Shown here piece by piece: positions 25,053 to 33,244 of a stretch of 64,000 nt of DNA. This DNA is from Phenylobacterium sp. GTDB lineage: Bacteria; Pseudomonadota; Alphaproteobacteria; Caulobacterales; Caulobacteraceae. Within the stretch, counting starts at the first letter, position 1, and each line of letters starts with the position of its first letter. The DNA lies in assembly GCF_030680185.1 (NCBI RefSeq), contig NZ_JAUXVZ010000065.1, positions 1-64,000 on the forward strand, read 5' to 3'. The position numbers were made by a program, and so were the translations under genes. Below the pieces are notes generated by a model, which was not told the origin of the DNA, made no database searches, and saw nothing but the letters and a program-made list of their open reading frames with translations.

Positions 25053-26084
25053 TCAGCGATCGGCGCCGGCCGCGGCGGTCATCTTGAAGATGCCCTGGGC
25101 GTTGGAGCTGTCGAAGGCGAGGTCCAGGCGTGGGCGGCCGGTCTTCTCGTCGGTCATCTGCATGCGGGTGATGAACTCGTAGAAGGAGCCCGGCGCCGGC
25201 CGCGTGACCGTGGCCCCGTCGGCGTCCACGAAGTCCCGCATCACCTGGGCGGCGCGGAAGGCGGTCTGCCGCACGCGGCCTGAGCCTGAGACTTCGACCG
25301 TGTCCTTCATCGGGCGGCCCAGGCTCTTCTGGGCTTCGGCCACGGCCTCGACGTCGTCCACCCGGTCGGTGGCATGGTTGAAGGCGTTCCCCTCGGTGGC
25401 GATCCAGGCCATTTCGGCCGACTCCGCCAGCAGGGCTTCGTAGTCGGCCTGGGCCGGCGCCTCATGCTGGCGATCGAAGCAGGCGGCAAGGACGGGCAGG
25501 ACGGCGGCCGCGGCGGCGAGATCAACCTCGCCCTTGGCCTGGAATGTCGCCAGCACAGCCTTGGCCTCATCCGACAGGGGGTCGCGGGAGGTGGACGTGA
25601 CGGCGCGGGCGGCCTTCACGAAGTCCGGCGAGAAGCGGTCGGTGTGCAGTTCGCTGACGAAGAACTGGGCGATGTCCTCGGGATAGTCCAGCTGAGCGTA
25701 GGAGCGTCCCGTCATCTTGAGGCGCTCCAGGGGATAGAGCCCGTTCTGCTGGTAGCCCAGGGGCTTGAGCACCCGAACCACGGCGGCCTCACCGGAGGGC
25801 AGCGCGCCCATGCCGCTCAGGACGACGGTGCGCACCGCGCCGTGGTCATGAAAGATGGTCCGGCCGTCCCGCAGGCAGTCGGCGGCATAGTCCGCCGCAG
25901 CCGGCACGCGCAGCAGCAGATCGCTGAACAGCACCATGTTCAGGGCCTGGGCCATGACGGCGCGGCTGACCCGATCGGCTGGGGCCATGAGGTCCGGGTG
26001 GACCACCAGGAGCTTGAACATCTCGTCAGAGCGTTCGGCGCCCAGCACGGTCTCGACCAGGTCTTGCAACGGCGACACGCCCAT
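25053..26084 (-). CDS. DUF1338 family, HglS-type 2-oxoadipate dioxygenase/decarboxylase
   Basis: 343 residues with GGAGGAGAG before the ATG. The family signature residues are present: H81 in FHDHGAVRTV, H237 in GNAFNHATDRVDD and E303 in GSFYEFITRMQ, which correspond to the two-histidine/one-glutamate iron site of HglS; other conserved pieces are GYQQNGLYPLERLKMTGRSY and YPEDIAQFFVSELH. HglS converts 2-oxoadipate to D-2-hydroxyglutarate in bacterial lysine catabolism. The protein is shorter than Pseudomonas HglS (about 460 residues) and belongs to the compact form of the family. Upstream enzymes of lysine breakdown are not in the window. A palindrome at 26133-26154 may be the operator. Confidence 0.82.
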   Translation of the reverse strand: MGVSPLQDLVETVLGAERSDEMFKLLVVHPDLMAPADRVSRAVMAQALNMVLFSDLLLRVPAAADYAADCLRDGRTIFHDHGAVRTVVLSGMGALPSGEAAVVRVLKPLGYQQNGLYPLERLKMTGRSYAQLDYPEDIAQFFVSELHTDRFSPDFVKAARAVTSTSRDPLSDEAKAVLATFQAKGEVDLAAAAAVLPVLAACFDRQHEAPAQADYEALLAESAEMAWIATEGNAFNHATDRVDDVEAVAEAQKSLGRPMKDTVEVSGSGRVRQTAFRAAQVMRDFVDADGATVTRPAPGSFYEFITRMQMTDEKTGRPRLDLAFDSSNAQGIFKMTAAAGADR

Positions 26085-26132
26085 CGGTTCTCTCCTCCAT
26101 CTTGAGGGGAGGCTTGGAGCCGGGGGGGCGCA

Positions 26133-26154
26133 CTGAAAAGCGATATGTTTTCAG
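26133..26154. promoter_or_regulatory. 22-bp palindromic operator candidate before the 2-oxoadipate operon
   Basis: CTGAAAA and TTTTCAG are perfect 7-bp arms around 8 bp, 48 bp upstream of the HglS-type start codon. The A/T-rich arms in a GC-rich background suggest a regulator binding site, for example of an Lrp/AsnC or GntR protein encoded elsewhere. The rest of 26155-26247 holds no gene. Confidence 0.45.
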
Positions 26155-26247
26155 GACTCCATGAGGCGGAAGAATGAGCTGATCTGGATGGGAGCTTCCT
26201 GGGTGAAGCGCTCCCTCTTTGCCTGGAGGCCATCTGGCCTGCGTCTG

Positions 26248-26865
26248 TCAGGCTTGGCCGAGCCCCAACTCAGCCCACACCGCCTCGGCGAGGGCCAGGT
26301 CCTGCGTGGTGTTGATGTTCATGAACATCCTGCCGCCGGGATCGGGCCACACGGCCCGACAGGCCTTGAGGTCAGAAAGCGCGCCATGAAGCGAGCGCCG
26401 ACCCGTCCGGGCATAGCGCAGGAGTGGGGGCAGGGCTGCGGTGCGCCACAGGGTGCAGGCCGGCTGGTCCTGCTGGCCGTCATTGGCCGTTGCGGCAAGG
26501 GCGCCGGGATTGCGCTCCAGCGCCGCCTCGAGCCCGGCATAGAGATCGGCTGGAAGCAGCGGCGCATCGCAGGGGATGGTCAGCACGTGGGCCGCACGCA
26601 GGCGCTCGCCGTGGACAAGGCCGCCCACCACCCCGGCGAGAGGTCCCTCGACGCCCGGCGGATCGAAGACCAGGTCGGCGGGGCCTAGGCCTTCGGCCTG
26701 AGCCTGGTCACGGACCGCCAGGACGACATTCGGGGCAAGGCGCGCAGCCAGCGCCAGGGCGTGCTGCCCGAGCATCCGATCGCCCAGAGGCCGTAGGGCC
26801 TTGTCCCCGCCCATTCGCTCGCCCGCCCCTCCGGCCAGCACCACGCACAGCCTGGTCACGCTCAT
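26248..26865 (-). CDS. mobA: Molybdenum cofactor guanylyltransferase
   Basis: 205 residues. The nucleotidyltransferase signature LAGGAGERMGGDKALRPLG (about 10-28) is followed by VFDPPGVEGPLAGVVGGL, the metal-binding TIPCDAPLLPADLY and NINTTQDLALAE near the C-terminus, all standard for MobA. The enzyme attaches GMP to molybdopterin in the cytoplasm to make the bis-MGD cofactor of DMSO-reductase-type molybdoenzymes. It starts ten bases after the stop of cobU, another guanylyltransferase, and is likely co-transcribed with it although the pathways are unrelated. Confidence 0.92.
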   Translation of the reverse strand: MSVTRLCVVLAGGAGERMGGDKALRPLGDRMLGQHALALAARLAPNVVLAVRDQAQAEGLGPADLVFDPPGVEGPLAGVVGGLVHGERLRAAHVLTIPCDAPLLPADLYAGLEAALERNPGALAATANDGQQDQPACTLWRTAALPPLLRYARTGRRSLHGALSDLKACRAVWPDPGGRMFMNINTTQDLALAEAVWAELGLGQA

Positions 26866-26875
26866 GATCTGGTCC

Positions 26876-27427
26876 TCATGAACGCCCGCTGGCGGGCGCC
26901 GCCGGGGCGGGCTTCAACGTCATGGGCAGTCCGGCCACGATGAGCAGGGCCTCGTCGGCGGCGGCCGCCAGGCGCTGGTGAAGGCGCCCCGCGTGATCCC
27001 TGAACTGGCGGGCGAGGGCGTTGTCGGGCACGATTCCCCAGCCGACCTCGTTGGAGACCAGCAGCAAGGTCGCCGGGCAGGCGACGACGGCTTCGATGAG
27101 CGTGGCCGTCGCCGCTTCGATGTCGGCCTCGGCCATCATCAGGTTGCTCAACCACAGGGTCAGGCAGTCCACCACGGCCACATCCTCAGGCTTGAGGGCC
27201 GAGATGGCGCCCGCCAGATCGATCGGCGCCTCGACCGTGACCCACCGTGAATCGCGGTCGGCCTGATGCTGTGCGATCCGACGGTCCATCTCCTCATCGA
27301 AGGCCTGGGCGGTCACGATCATCACCAGCCGCGCTTGGCGCGCGGCGCCAGCAGCGGCTTCGGCGCGGGCCTGGGCATAGGCGCTTTTCCCTGACCGGGC
27401 CCCGCCGAGAACGATCGTGGCCGTCAT
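26876..27427 (-). CDS. cobU: Adenosylcobinamide kinase / adenosylcobinamide-phosphate guanylyltransferase
   Basis: 183 residues from the ATG at 27427. The P-loop GGARSGKS is at 8-15; the family sequences VMIVTAQAFDEEMDRRIAQH (normally 'YIAT..', D/E-rich, RI..H), WVTVEAPIDL, VVDCLTLWLSNLM and SNEVGWGIVPDNALAR are all present. CobU/CobP phosphorylates adenosylcobinamide and then transfers GMP, providing the substrate of CobS, whose gene is in the plus-strand operon. It is divergent from the B12 riboswitch, with only about 40 bp between its start and the riboswitch, so its promoter must lie within the riboswitch DNA. The gene is called cobP in aerobic-pathway nomenclature. Confidence 0.92.
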   Translation of the reverse strand: MTATIVLGGARSGKSAYAQARAEAAAGAARQARLVMIVTAQAFDEEMDRRIAQHQADRDSRWVTVEAPIDLAGAISALKPEDVAVVDCLTLWLSNLMMAEADIEAATATLIEAVVACPATLLLVSNEVGWGIVPDNALARQFRDHAGRLHQRLAAAADEALLIVAGLPMTLKPAPAAPASGRS

Positions 27428-27817
27428 GGCGCCATCCTTGCCGAGCGCGCAGCATTCGCCTATGGCGGTGCTGCGACAGGTTCCCCAGCGATGGGGATTA
27501 ATAGGGAACTCAGGTGCAAGACCTGGGCTGCCCACGCAACTGTAAGCGGCGAGCCCGCGCGCCACTAGCCACTGGGTCTAAAGGTTTCGGCCGGGGATCT
27601 GGGAAGGCGGCGCGCACCGGCGTTGACCCGCAAGCCAGGAGACCTGCCCGTCGTGGTCGTCCTTCGCGCGGACGTGGTGTGCCGAGCGAAACGGGGTCTT
27701 CCCGAATGACGACGTCTGTTGTGCCGCGTGCCCGCGCGGCCGCGACCGGGCGCGTCTGTGTGTTCGATCGCGGTCTCGTGGGGCCGGTGCGTTGTCGAGC
27801 CACGGGATTGGACCCAA
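27428..27817. other. 390-bp region between cobU and btuB: promoters, riboswitch and expression platform
   Basis: No gene is seen. It holds the cobalamin riboswitch (27468-27656), and about 160 bp of leader (27657-27817) between it and btuB that should contain the expression platform. I could not identify a clear anti-Shine-Dalgarno or terminator hairpin by eye. The btuB ribosome-binding site is weak. Confidence 0.6.
27468..27656 (+). ncRNA. Cobalamin (adenosylcobalamin) riboswitch
   Basis: All landmarks of the class are readable in order: GGTTCCCC with GGGGATTAATAGGGAAC (27479-27509), CAGGTGCAAGACCTGGGCTG, CCCACGCAACTGTAAGCGGC (27531-27550), and the B12 box GCCAGGAGACCTGCC (27634-27648). The closing stem can pair CGAC-AGGT at the 5' side with ACCT...GTCG at the 3' side. 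It lies on plus, 160 bp before btuB, and is expected to repress the uptake and salvage genes when adenosylcobalamin is plentiful. The ends are approximate. Confidence 0.92.
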
Positions 27818-29797
27818 ATGAGACACGACCTTCTTCTCGGCGCAGCCACGGCTGCGCTTCTTCTGACCGCCACGGCCGCCAAGGCGGAGTTGAGCGACAC
27901 CCGGCCTGCGAGCGCCGCGGCCACCGACCCGACCCTGCTGAAGGGCGTCGTCGTGACGGCCAACCGTTCGGCCCAGGCCGCAGACCGCGTCGGCCAGTCG
28001 GTCACGGTCCTGACAGCCCAGGATATCGAGGCGGCCCAGACGGTCGCCGTGGCGGACCTGCTGGTCCGCACCCCTGGCGTCAGCCTGTCGCGGAACGGCG
28101 GCGTTGGCGCGAGCACCGCCCTGCGCATTCGCGGCGCCGAATCCGACCAGACGGTGGTGGTGATCGACGGCGTGAAGCTCAACGATCCGTCCGGCACCGG
28201 GGGCGGCTTCAACTTCGGCAGCCTGCTGGTCGGCGACATCGCCCGCATCGAGGTGCTGCGGGGCGCGCAGTCGACCCTCTGGGGCAGCCAGGCCATTGGC
28301 GGCGTGGTCCACATCGTGACGGCCGAGCCCGTGCGACCGTTCCAATCGGGGCTGGATGTGGAGGTGGGCTCGCGCAGCACGTCCTATCTGCGGGCCAATG
28401 TCGGCGGGGCTACGGAGCGGGCCACTTGGCGCCTCTCGGCCTCCCACTATCAGACCGATGGTTTCTCCACCTTCGCCCGGGGGAGCGAGGACGATGGCTA
28501 CGAGAATCTGGGCCTGAGCGGCCGCGCCAATATTCGCATCGCCGACGGCGTGTCGGTCGATCTGCGCGCGGTCTATTCCGACGGCACGGTGGACATCGAT
28601 GGCTTTCCGGCCCCGACCTACGCCTTTGGGGACACGCCGGAGACCTCGGACACCATGGAGCTGGTGACCTATGCAGGCCTCAACTTCGACCTGCTCGACG
28701 GCCGCCTCAGCAACCGCATCGCTCATGCCTATACGCGGACCGAGCGACACAACGAAAATCCGGACCAGGCGGTCACGCCGGTCACCTTCGACGCCGAGGG
28801 GCTCAACAACCGGTTTGAGTACCAGGGCGTGCTCGCCATCCGGGAGGGTTGGACGGCGACCTTCGGCGCCGAGCATGAGGACTCGGAATTCCGCTCCGCT
28901 TCGCCATCGACGTTCACACCCAATCCGACGCCGGCGACGGCCAAGGTCGGCATTCTCGGCGCCTACGCTCAGATCCAGGCGGAGGTGGTCGATGGCCTGA
29001 CCCTGACCGGCGGCGTTCGTCGCGATGACCACGACACCTTCGGCGGCAAGGCTCTGGGGCAGGCCGCGGCCGCCTGGTCGCTGAACGGCGGCGCGACCGT
29101 ACTCCGCGCCAGCTTTGGCCAGGCCTTCAAGGCGCCCAGCCTCTACCAACTCTACAGCGACTACGGGAACACCGCTCTCGATCCGGAAGAGGCCGACGGG
29201 TGGGACCTCGGCGTCGAACAGCGCCTGCTCGATGGCGCCCTGGTGCTCTCGGCGACCTATTTCGCCCGGGAGACCACAAACCAGATCGACTATGTGTCCT
29301 GCGCCAGCACCGTCACGCCCATGGCGGCGCCGCTGTGCTTCGTCAACGGCGCCCGTCGCTTCGGCTATTATGACAACACCGCCCTGACCGAGGCCGATGG
29401 CGTCGAGCTGGCCGCCGCGCTGACCCTGGGCGCCTTCGACCTGCAGGCCAACTACACCCAGACCCAGACGGAAAACCGCACGCCCGGGGCCAATCTGGGT
29501 CGTCAGCTGGCGCGCCGCCCCGAGGAGACCGCCAATCTCGTGGCGACCTATGTCTGGCCGTTCCGGCTATCGACCTCTATCGCGGTTCAACATGCCGGCC
29601 GCAGCTTCGACAACGCCTCGAACGCCACGCGACTTGACGGCTACACCCTGGTCGATCTGCGGGCCTCCTACCCCGTGAACGACGTCGTCGAGGTCTATGG
29701 ACGGGTCGAGAACGTCGGCGACGAAGCCTACGAGACCACCCGAAACTACGGGGTCGCCGGGCGTGGGGCCTTTGTCGGCCTGCGCGCGAGGTTCTGA
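27818..29797 (+). CDS. btuB: TonB-dependent vitamin B12 receptor
   Basis: 659 residues from the ATG at 27818. A signal peptide (LLLGAATAALLLTATAAKAE) precedes the TonB box and plug: LKGVVVTANRSAQAADRVGQ, LLVRTPGVSLSRNGG, RIRGAESDQTVVVIDGVKLN and IEVLRGAQSTLWGSQAIGG, which match BtuB rather than siderophore receptors. The barrel ends in FVGLRARF. The size is that of BtuB (about 600-650). Placement directly behind a cobalamin riboswitch and ahead of cobalamin transport and assembly genes makes corrinoid import across the outer membrane the confident role. The next gene starts seven bases after its stop. Confidence 0.95.
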   Translation: MRHDLLLGAATAALLLTATAAKAELSDTRPASAAATDPTLLKGVVVTANRSAQAADRVGQSVTVLTAQDIEAAQTVAVADLLVRTPGVSLSRNGGVGASTALRIRGAESDQTVVVIDGVKLNDPSGTGGGFNFGSLLVGDIARIEVLRGAQSTLWGSQAIGGVVHIVTAEPVRPFQSGLDVEVGSRSTSYLRANVGGATERATWRLSASHYQTDGFSTFARGSEDDGYENLGLSGRANIRIADGVSVDLRAVYSDGTVDIDGFPAPTYAFGDTPETSDTMELVTYAGLNFDLLDGRLSNRIAHAYTRTERHNENPDQAVTPVTFDAEGLNNRFEYQGVLAIREGWTATFGAEHEDSEFRSASPSTFTPNPTPATAKVGILGAYAQIQAEVVDGLTLTGGVRRDDHDTFGGKALGQAAAAWSLNGGATVLRASFGQAFKAPSLYQLYSDYGNTALDPEEADGWDLGVEQRLLDGALVLSATYFARETTNQIDYVSCASTVTPMAAPLCFVNGARRFGYYDNTALTEADGVELAAALTLGAFDLQANYTQTQTENRTPGANLGRQLARRPEETANLVATYVWPFRLSTSIAVQHAGRSFDNASNATRLDGYTLVDLRASYPVNDVVEVYGRVENVGDEAYETTRNYGVAGRGAFVGLRARF

Positions 29798-29803
29798 GGG
29801 ACG

Positions 29804-30781
29804 ATGACCGCCAGGATCGACCACGGCGGGCGGCTTTCCAAGGCGCGAGGGGATCATCCTCTCGCGCCCGAGCCGTGGCTCGACCTGTCCACCGGAATCA
29901 ACCCCCAGGCTGGGCGTTGGCGGCGGGCGCCGGTCCGCGCGCTGGCGCGGTTGCCTGACCCGTCCGACCTCAAGGCGCTGGAGGCTGCGGCGGCGAGGGC
30001 GTTCGGCGCGCCTGCCGACCGCGTTGTCGCCGTCCCTGGGGCTGAGGCCGGACTACGCCTGCTCGCTGGACGCCTGGGCGTTCGGCGGGTGGCGATCGCC
30101 TCGCCGACCTATGGCAGCCACGCCGACGCCTGGAGACTGGCGGGCGCCGAGGTGGCCGAGGTCGCGCGGGACAAACTGTTCGAGACAGACGCCGAGCTTC
30201 GCATCATCGTCAATCCGAACAACCCGGACGGCGCCGTGACCCGCGGTGGCGATCTGGTCGCGATGGCGGGAGACGGCTGGCTGCTGATCGATGAGTCGTT
30301 CGTCGAGGTTGAGCCGAGCGCCAGCGCTAGCCCGTTTGCAGGCGACCGGACGATCATGCTGCGCTCGTTCGGAAAATTCTACGGCCTGCCAGGGGTGCGG
30401 CTGGGCTTTATCGTCGCGCCGCTGGAGCTTTCGAACGCGCTCCGCGCCTGGATCGGCGACTGGCCGGTCAGCGCCGACGCCATCGCCATGGGACAGGCGG
30501 CCTATGCCGATGCGGCGTGGGCCGAGCGCACACGCGCGCGGCTCGTCGCCGACGCAGGCCGCCTCGACCAATTGCTGACGGCGGCTGGGCTCGATGTGGT
30601 GGGGGGAACAAGCCTGTTCCGTCTCGCCCGCTGTGAGGCCGCCGCGCGCCGGGCCTGGCGCCTGGGGGAGGAGGGTGTGCTTGTGCGGATCTTCGCCCAC
30701 GACCCAAACCTGATCCGATTTGGCCTGCCCGCCCGCAGGGACTGGCGGCGCCTTCAACTCGCACTGGAGCGATCAAGATGA
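29804..30781 (+). CDS. cobC: L-threonine-O-3-phosphate decarboxylase (cobalamin aminopropanol arm)
   Basis: 325 residues. A PLP-dependent, histidinol-phosphate-aminotransferase-like enzyme: DHGGRLSKARGDHPLAPEPW then LDLSTGINP at the start is typical of CobC/CobD-type decarboxylases, followed by VNPNNPDGAVTRG, LLIDESFVEVEP, and the PLP lysine in LRSFGKFYGLPGVRLGF. It makes (R)-1-amino-2-propanol O-2-phosphate, which CbiB attaches to the corrin ring. The gene is named cobC in alphaproteobacteria and cobD in enterobacteria. Its stop overlaps the start of cobO by four bases. No threonine kinase (PduX/BluE) is seen in the window. Confidence 0.92.
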   Translation: MTARIDHGGRLSKARGDHPLAPEPWLDLSTGINPQAGRWRRAPVRALARLPDPSDLKALEAAAARAFGAPADRVVAVPGAEAGLRLLAGRLGVRRVAIASPTYGSHADAWRLAGAEVAEVARDKLFETDAELRIIVNPNNPDGAVTRGGDLVAMAGDGWLLIDESFVEVEPSASASPFAGDRTIMLRSFGKFYGLPGVRLGFIVAPLELSNALRAWIGDWPVSADAIAMGQAAYADAAWAERTRARLVADAGRLDQLLTAAGLDVVGGTSLFRLARCEAAARRAWRLGEEGVLVRIFAHDPNLIRFGLPARRDWRRLQLALERSR

Positions 30782-31383
30782 CCGATCCGAAGAACGCCGA
30801 ACACACCGAGGCGATGAAGGCCCTGCAGGCCGAACGCCGCGAACTGATGCGCTCCAAGACCGAGGAGCGCGGCCTGCTGATCGTCAATACCGGCGATGGA
30901 AAGGGCAAGTCGACCGCCGGCTTCGGCATGGTCGCCCGCGCCCTGGGCTGGGGCCAGAAGGTCGGGATCGTCCAATATATCAAGGGCAAGTGGATCACCG
31001 GCGAGCGCCAGTTCTTCGCCAAGTTCCCCGACCAGGTGCGCTACGAGGTCATGGGCGAGGGCTTCACCTGGGACACCCAGGACCGGGCGCGCGACGTCGC
31101 CGCCGCCGAAGCCGCATGGGCGACCTCGTTGGAGATGATCGCAGACCCCGCCCTCGACCACGTCCTGCTGGACGAGCTGATCATCGCCCTGCGCTACGAC
31201 TATCTGGACATCGAGGCTGTCGTGGCAGGGCTCGTCGCCCGGCCCGAGGGCAAGCACGTCTGTGTCACCGGGCGCAACGCCAAGCCCGAACTGCTGGCCG
31301 CGGCCGATCTCGTAACGGAGATGACCCTGGTCAAGCACCCGTTCGAGCAGGGCGTGAAGGCGCAGCGGGGAATCGACTTTTGA
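30778..31383 (+). CDS. cobO: Corrinoid adenosyltransferase, CobO/BtuR type
   Basis: 201 residues. After a charged N-terminal helix (AMKALQAERRELMRSKTEER) comes GLLIVNTGDGKGKSTAGFG with its P-loop at 39-46, then MVARALGWGQKVGIVQYIKG and GFTWDTQDRARD, DHVLLDELIIALRYDYLD and VCVTGRNAKPELLAAADLVT, all hallmarks of CobO/CobA/BtuR. It transfers the adenosyl group of ATP to Co(I) corrinoids in the cytoplasm, both for salvage and for assembly. Four-base overlaps with cobC upstream and btuF downstream show a tightly coupled operon. Confidence 0.95.
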   Translation: MTDPKNAEHTEAMKALQAERRELMRSKTEERGLLIVNTGDGKGKSTAGFGMVARALGWGQKVGIVQYIKGKWITGERQFFAKFPDQVRYEVMGEGFTWDTQDRARDVAAAEAAWATSLEMIADPALDHVLLDELIIALRYDYLDIEAVVAGLVARPEGKHVCVTGRNAKPELLAAADLVTEMTLVKHPFEQGVKAQRGIDF

Positions 31384-32261
31384 TCCGCGGGATCGATCGG
31401 CGCCTGGCCTTGGCGGGCGGCCTTTCGCTGGTGGCCGGCTGCGGCTCGACGGCGGGGCCGCCGTCTCGCGCGCCGGCCTGGGGGCGGCCCGCCCGGGTGG
31501 TTTCCCTGAATCCGTGTCTGGACGTCATTCTCGTCGAGGTGGCCGACAGGGCGCAGATCGGCGCGCTCAGCCACTATGCGCGGGACGACTACGGATCGAC
31601 CATCGCCGATATCGCGCGCACCTTGCCCTTCACCTATGAGAGCGCCGAAGAAGTCATCGCCCTGCGTCCCGACCTGGTGCTGACGGGCCGGCATTCCTCC
31701 CTGGCGACCCGCAACGCCCTGGCGCGGCTCGACATTCCCACCGCCTTGTTCGGCGTTCCCAACACGGTCGAGGAGAGCCTTGAGCAGGTTCGCGAGGTCG
31801 CCCGGCTGGTCGGTCACCCCCAACGGGGCGAGCGCCTGATCGGCCGCATCGAGCGCGCCCTGGCCGCCGCCGCGCCCGCACCCCAGGCGGAGCGCCTTTC
31901 GGCGCTGGTCTTCATGCCCGGCGGCTTCGCCTCGGGACCCGGCACGCTGATGGATGAGATGATGACCCGCATGGGCCTGATCAACGCCGCATCGCGCTAT
32001 GGCCTGCGCCGCTCCATGAACGTGCCCCTGGAATTGGTCATCGCCGATCCGCCGGATGTTCTCCTGGCTGGAGAGCCCTATCCGGGGGCGCCGAGCTGGG
32101 CCGAGCGGGTGATGGAGCATCCGGCGCTGGCCCGTGTCGCGGGCGACATGCGCCGCGCTGTCTTCCCGGAGCGGCTGCTGTTCTGTGGCGGTCCGGTCCT
32201 GATCCAGACCGCTGCGGTTCTGGCGCGGGCGCGAGACGCTGCGCTGGGGAGGGCGGCATGA
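31380..32261 (+). CDS. btuF: Cobalamin ABC transporter substrate-binding protein, probable lipoprotein
   Basis: 293 residues from the TTG at 31380, which overlaps the cobO stop by four bases (TTGA). The N-terminus LALAGGLSLVAGC has a lipobox (VAGC), so the protein is probably membrane-anchored rather than freely periplasmic like E. coli BtuF. The core is a class III binding protein: ARVVSLNPCLDVILVEVADR, ALRPDLVLTGRHSS, VEESLEQVREVARLVGHPQ and LIADPPDVLLAGEPYPGAP. Position directly before the FecCD permease and ATPase genes in a B12-riboswitch operon makes corrinoid delivery the likely role. Confidence 0.88.
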   Translation: MIRGIDRRLALAGGLSLVAGCGSTAGPPSRAPAWGRPARVVSLNPCLDVILVEVADRAQIGALSHYARDDYGSTIADIARTLPFTYESAEEVIALRPDLVLTGRHSSLATRNALARLDIPTALFGVPNTVEESLEQVREVARLVGHPQRGERLIGRIERALAAAAPAPQAERLSALVFMPGGFASGPGTLMDEMMTRMGLINAASRYGLRRSMNVPLELVIADPPDVLLAGEPYPGAPSWAERVMEHPALARVAGDMRRAVFPERLLFCGGPVLIQTAAVLARARDAALGRAA

Positions 32262-33244
32262 GGCCGATCAACCGACCCCTGCTCTACGCCGTGCTCACGG
32301 CGGCCCTGGTGGTGCTCTCATCGATCAGCCTGATCGCGGGAAAGGTCTGGGTGCCGTGGGACGTCTGGCTGACGCCGGACGTCGATCCCCGCTGGGCCAT
32401 CGTGTTCGAATTGCGCCTTCCGCGCACGATCCTGGCCATCGTCGTCGGCGCAGCCCTGGGGCTATCGGGCGCGGTGCTCCAGGGATACACCCGAAACCCC
32501 CTGGCGGACCCGGGCGTGCTGGGCGTGTCATCCATGGCGGCCCTGGGCGCGGTGCTCACCCTCTATTACGGCGTCACCGCCTTCGCCCCCTGGGCCTTGC
32601 CCGTGGCGGCGATCAGCGGAGCCCTGGTCGGCGTCGCCGTGCTGATGCTTCTGTCGGGGTCGGCCTCCAGTCTGGTGACCTTCATCCTGGCCGGGGCGAT
32701 CCTCAACATCCTGTCCAGCGCGGGCGTCTCTCTCGCCCTGTCGATGGCGCCCAACCCCTGGGCCGTGAACGAGATCGTCGACTGGCTGATGGGCTCCCTG
32801 GCCGACCGCAGCTTTGAAGAGGTGCGGATGGCGCTGCCGCTGGTCGTCATCGGCTGCGGCCTGCTGCTGACCACGGGACGTGCGCTGGACGCCCTGACGC
32901 TGGGGGATGTCGGCGCGAGATCGCTCGGCGTGTCGATGTCGGCGACCCGCTGGAGCCTGGCGCTCGGGGTCGCGCTGGCCGCCGGCGCCAGCGTCGCGGT
33001 CACCGGCGTCATCGGCTTCGTCGGCCTGGTGACACCACATCTGTTGCGGCCGCTGGTCGGGGCGAGACCGGGCGCCTTGCTCGTGCCCAGCATCCTGGGC
33101 GGGGCCGTCGTCGTGCTGGCCGGCGACATCCTCGTCAGGCTCACCCCCGCCGCGAACGAGGTGAAGCTGGGGGTCGCCATGGCGGCGCTCGGCGCGCCCT
33201 TCTTCCTGGTTCTGCTGCTGCGCCTGCGGAGGAAGATCGCATGA
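32258..33244 (+). CDS. btuC: Cobalamin ABC transporter permease (FecCD/BtuC family)
   Basis: 328 residues, about ten membrane helices. Family features: FELRLPRTILAIVVGAALGL followed by SGAVLQGYTRNPLADPGVLGV (the conserved early loop), WLMGSLADRSFEEV, GDVGARSLGVSM and GVIGFVGLVTPHLLRPLVG (contact region for the ATPase). BtuC dimers form the inner-membrane channel of BtuCDF. Both ends overlap neighbouring genes by four bases (btuF upstream, btuD downstream). FecCD permeases also serve siderophores; the surrounding genes favour corrinoids. Confidence 0.93.
   Translation: MRPINRPLLYAVLTAALVVLSSISLIAGKVWVPWDVWLTPDVDPRWAIVFELRLPRTILAIVVGAALGLSGAVLQGYTRNPLADPGVLGVSSMAALGAVLTLYYGVTAFAPWALPVAAISGALVGVAVLMLLSGSASSLVTFILAGAILNILSSAGVSLALSMAPNPWAVNEIVDWLMGSLADRSFEEVRMALPLVVIGCGLLLTTGRALDALTLGDVGARSLGVSMSATRWSLALGVALAAGASVAVTGVIGFVGLVTPHLLRPLVGARPGALLVPSILGGAVVVLAGDILVRLTPAANEVKLGVAMAALGAPFFLVLLLRLRRKIA

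Noticed and set aside
26155..26247. Possible small gene between the HglS-type operon and mobA
   Set aside because: Open frames exist but have no ribosome-binding site or recognisable product; a short GGCC hairpin suggests only the end of the mobA transcript.
29804..30781. Histidinol-phosphate aminotransferase instead of threonine-phosphate decarboxylase
   Set aside because: Both share the fold, but the GGRL...DLSTGINP start and the location between btuB and cobO favour the cobalamin enzyme.
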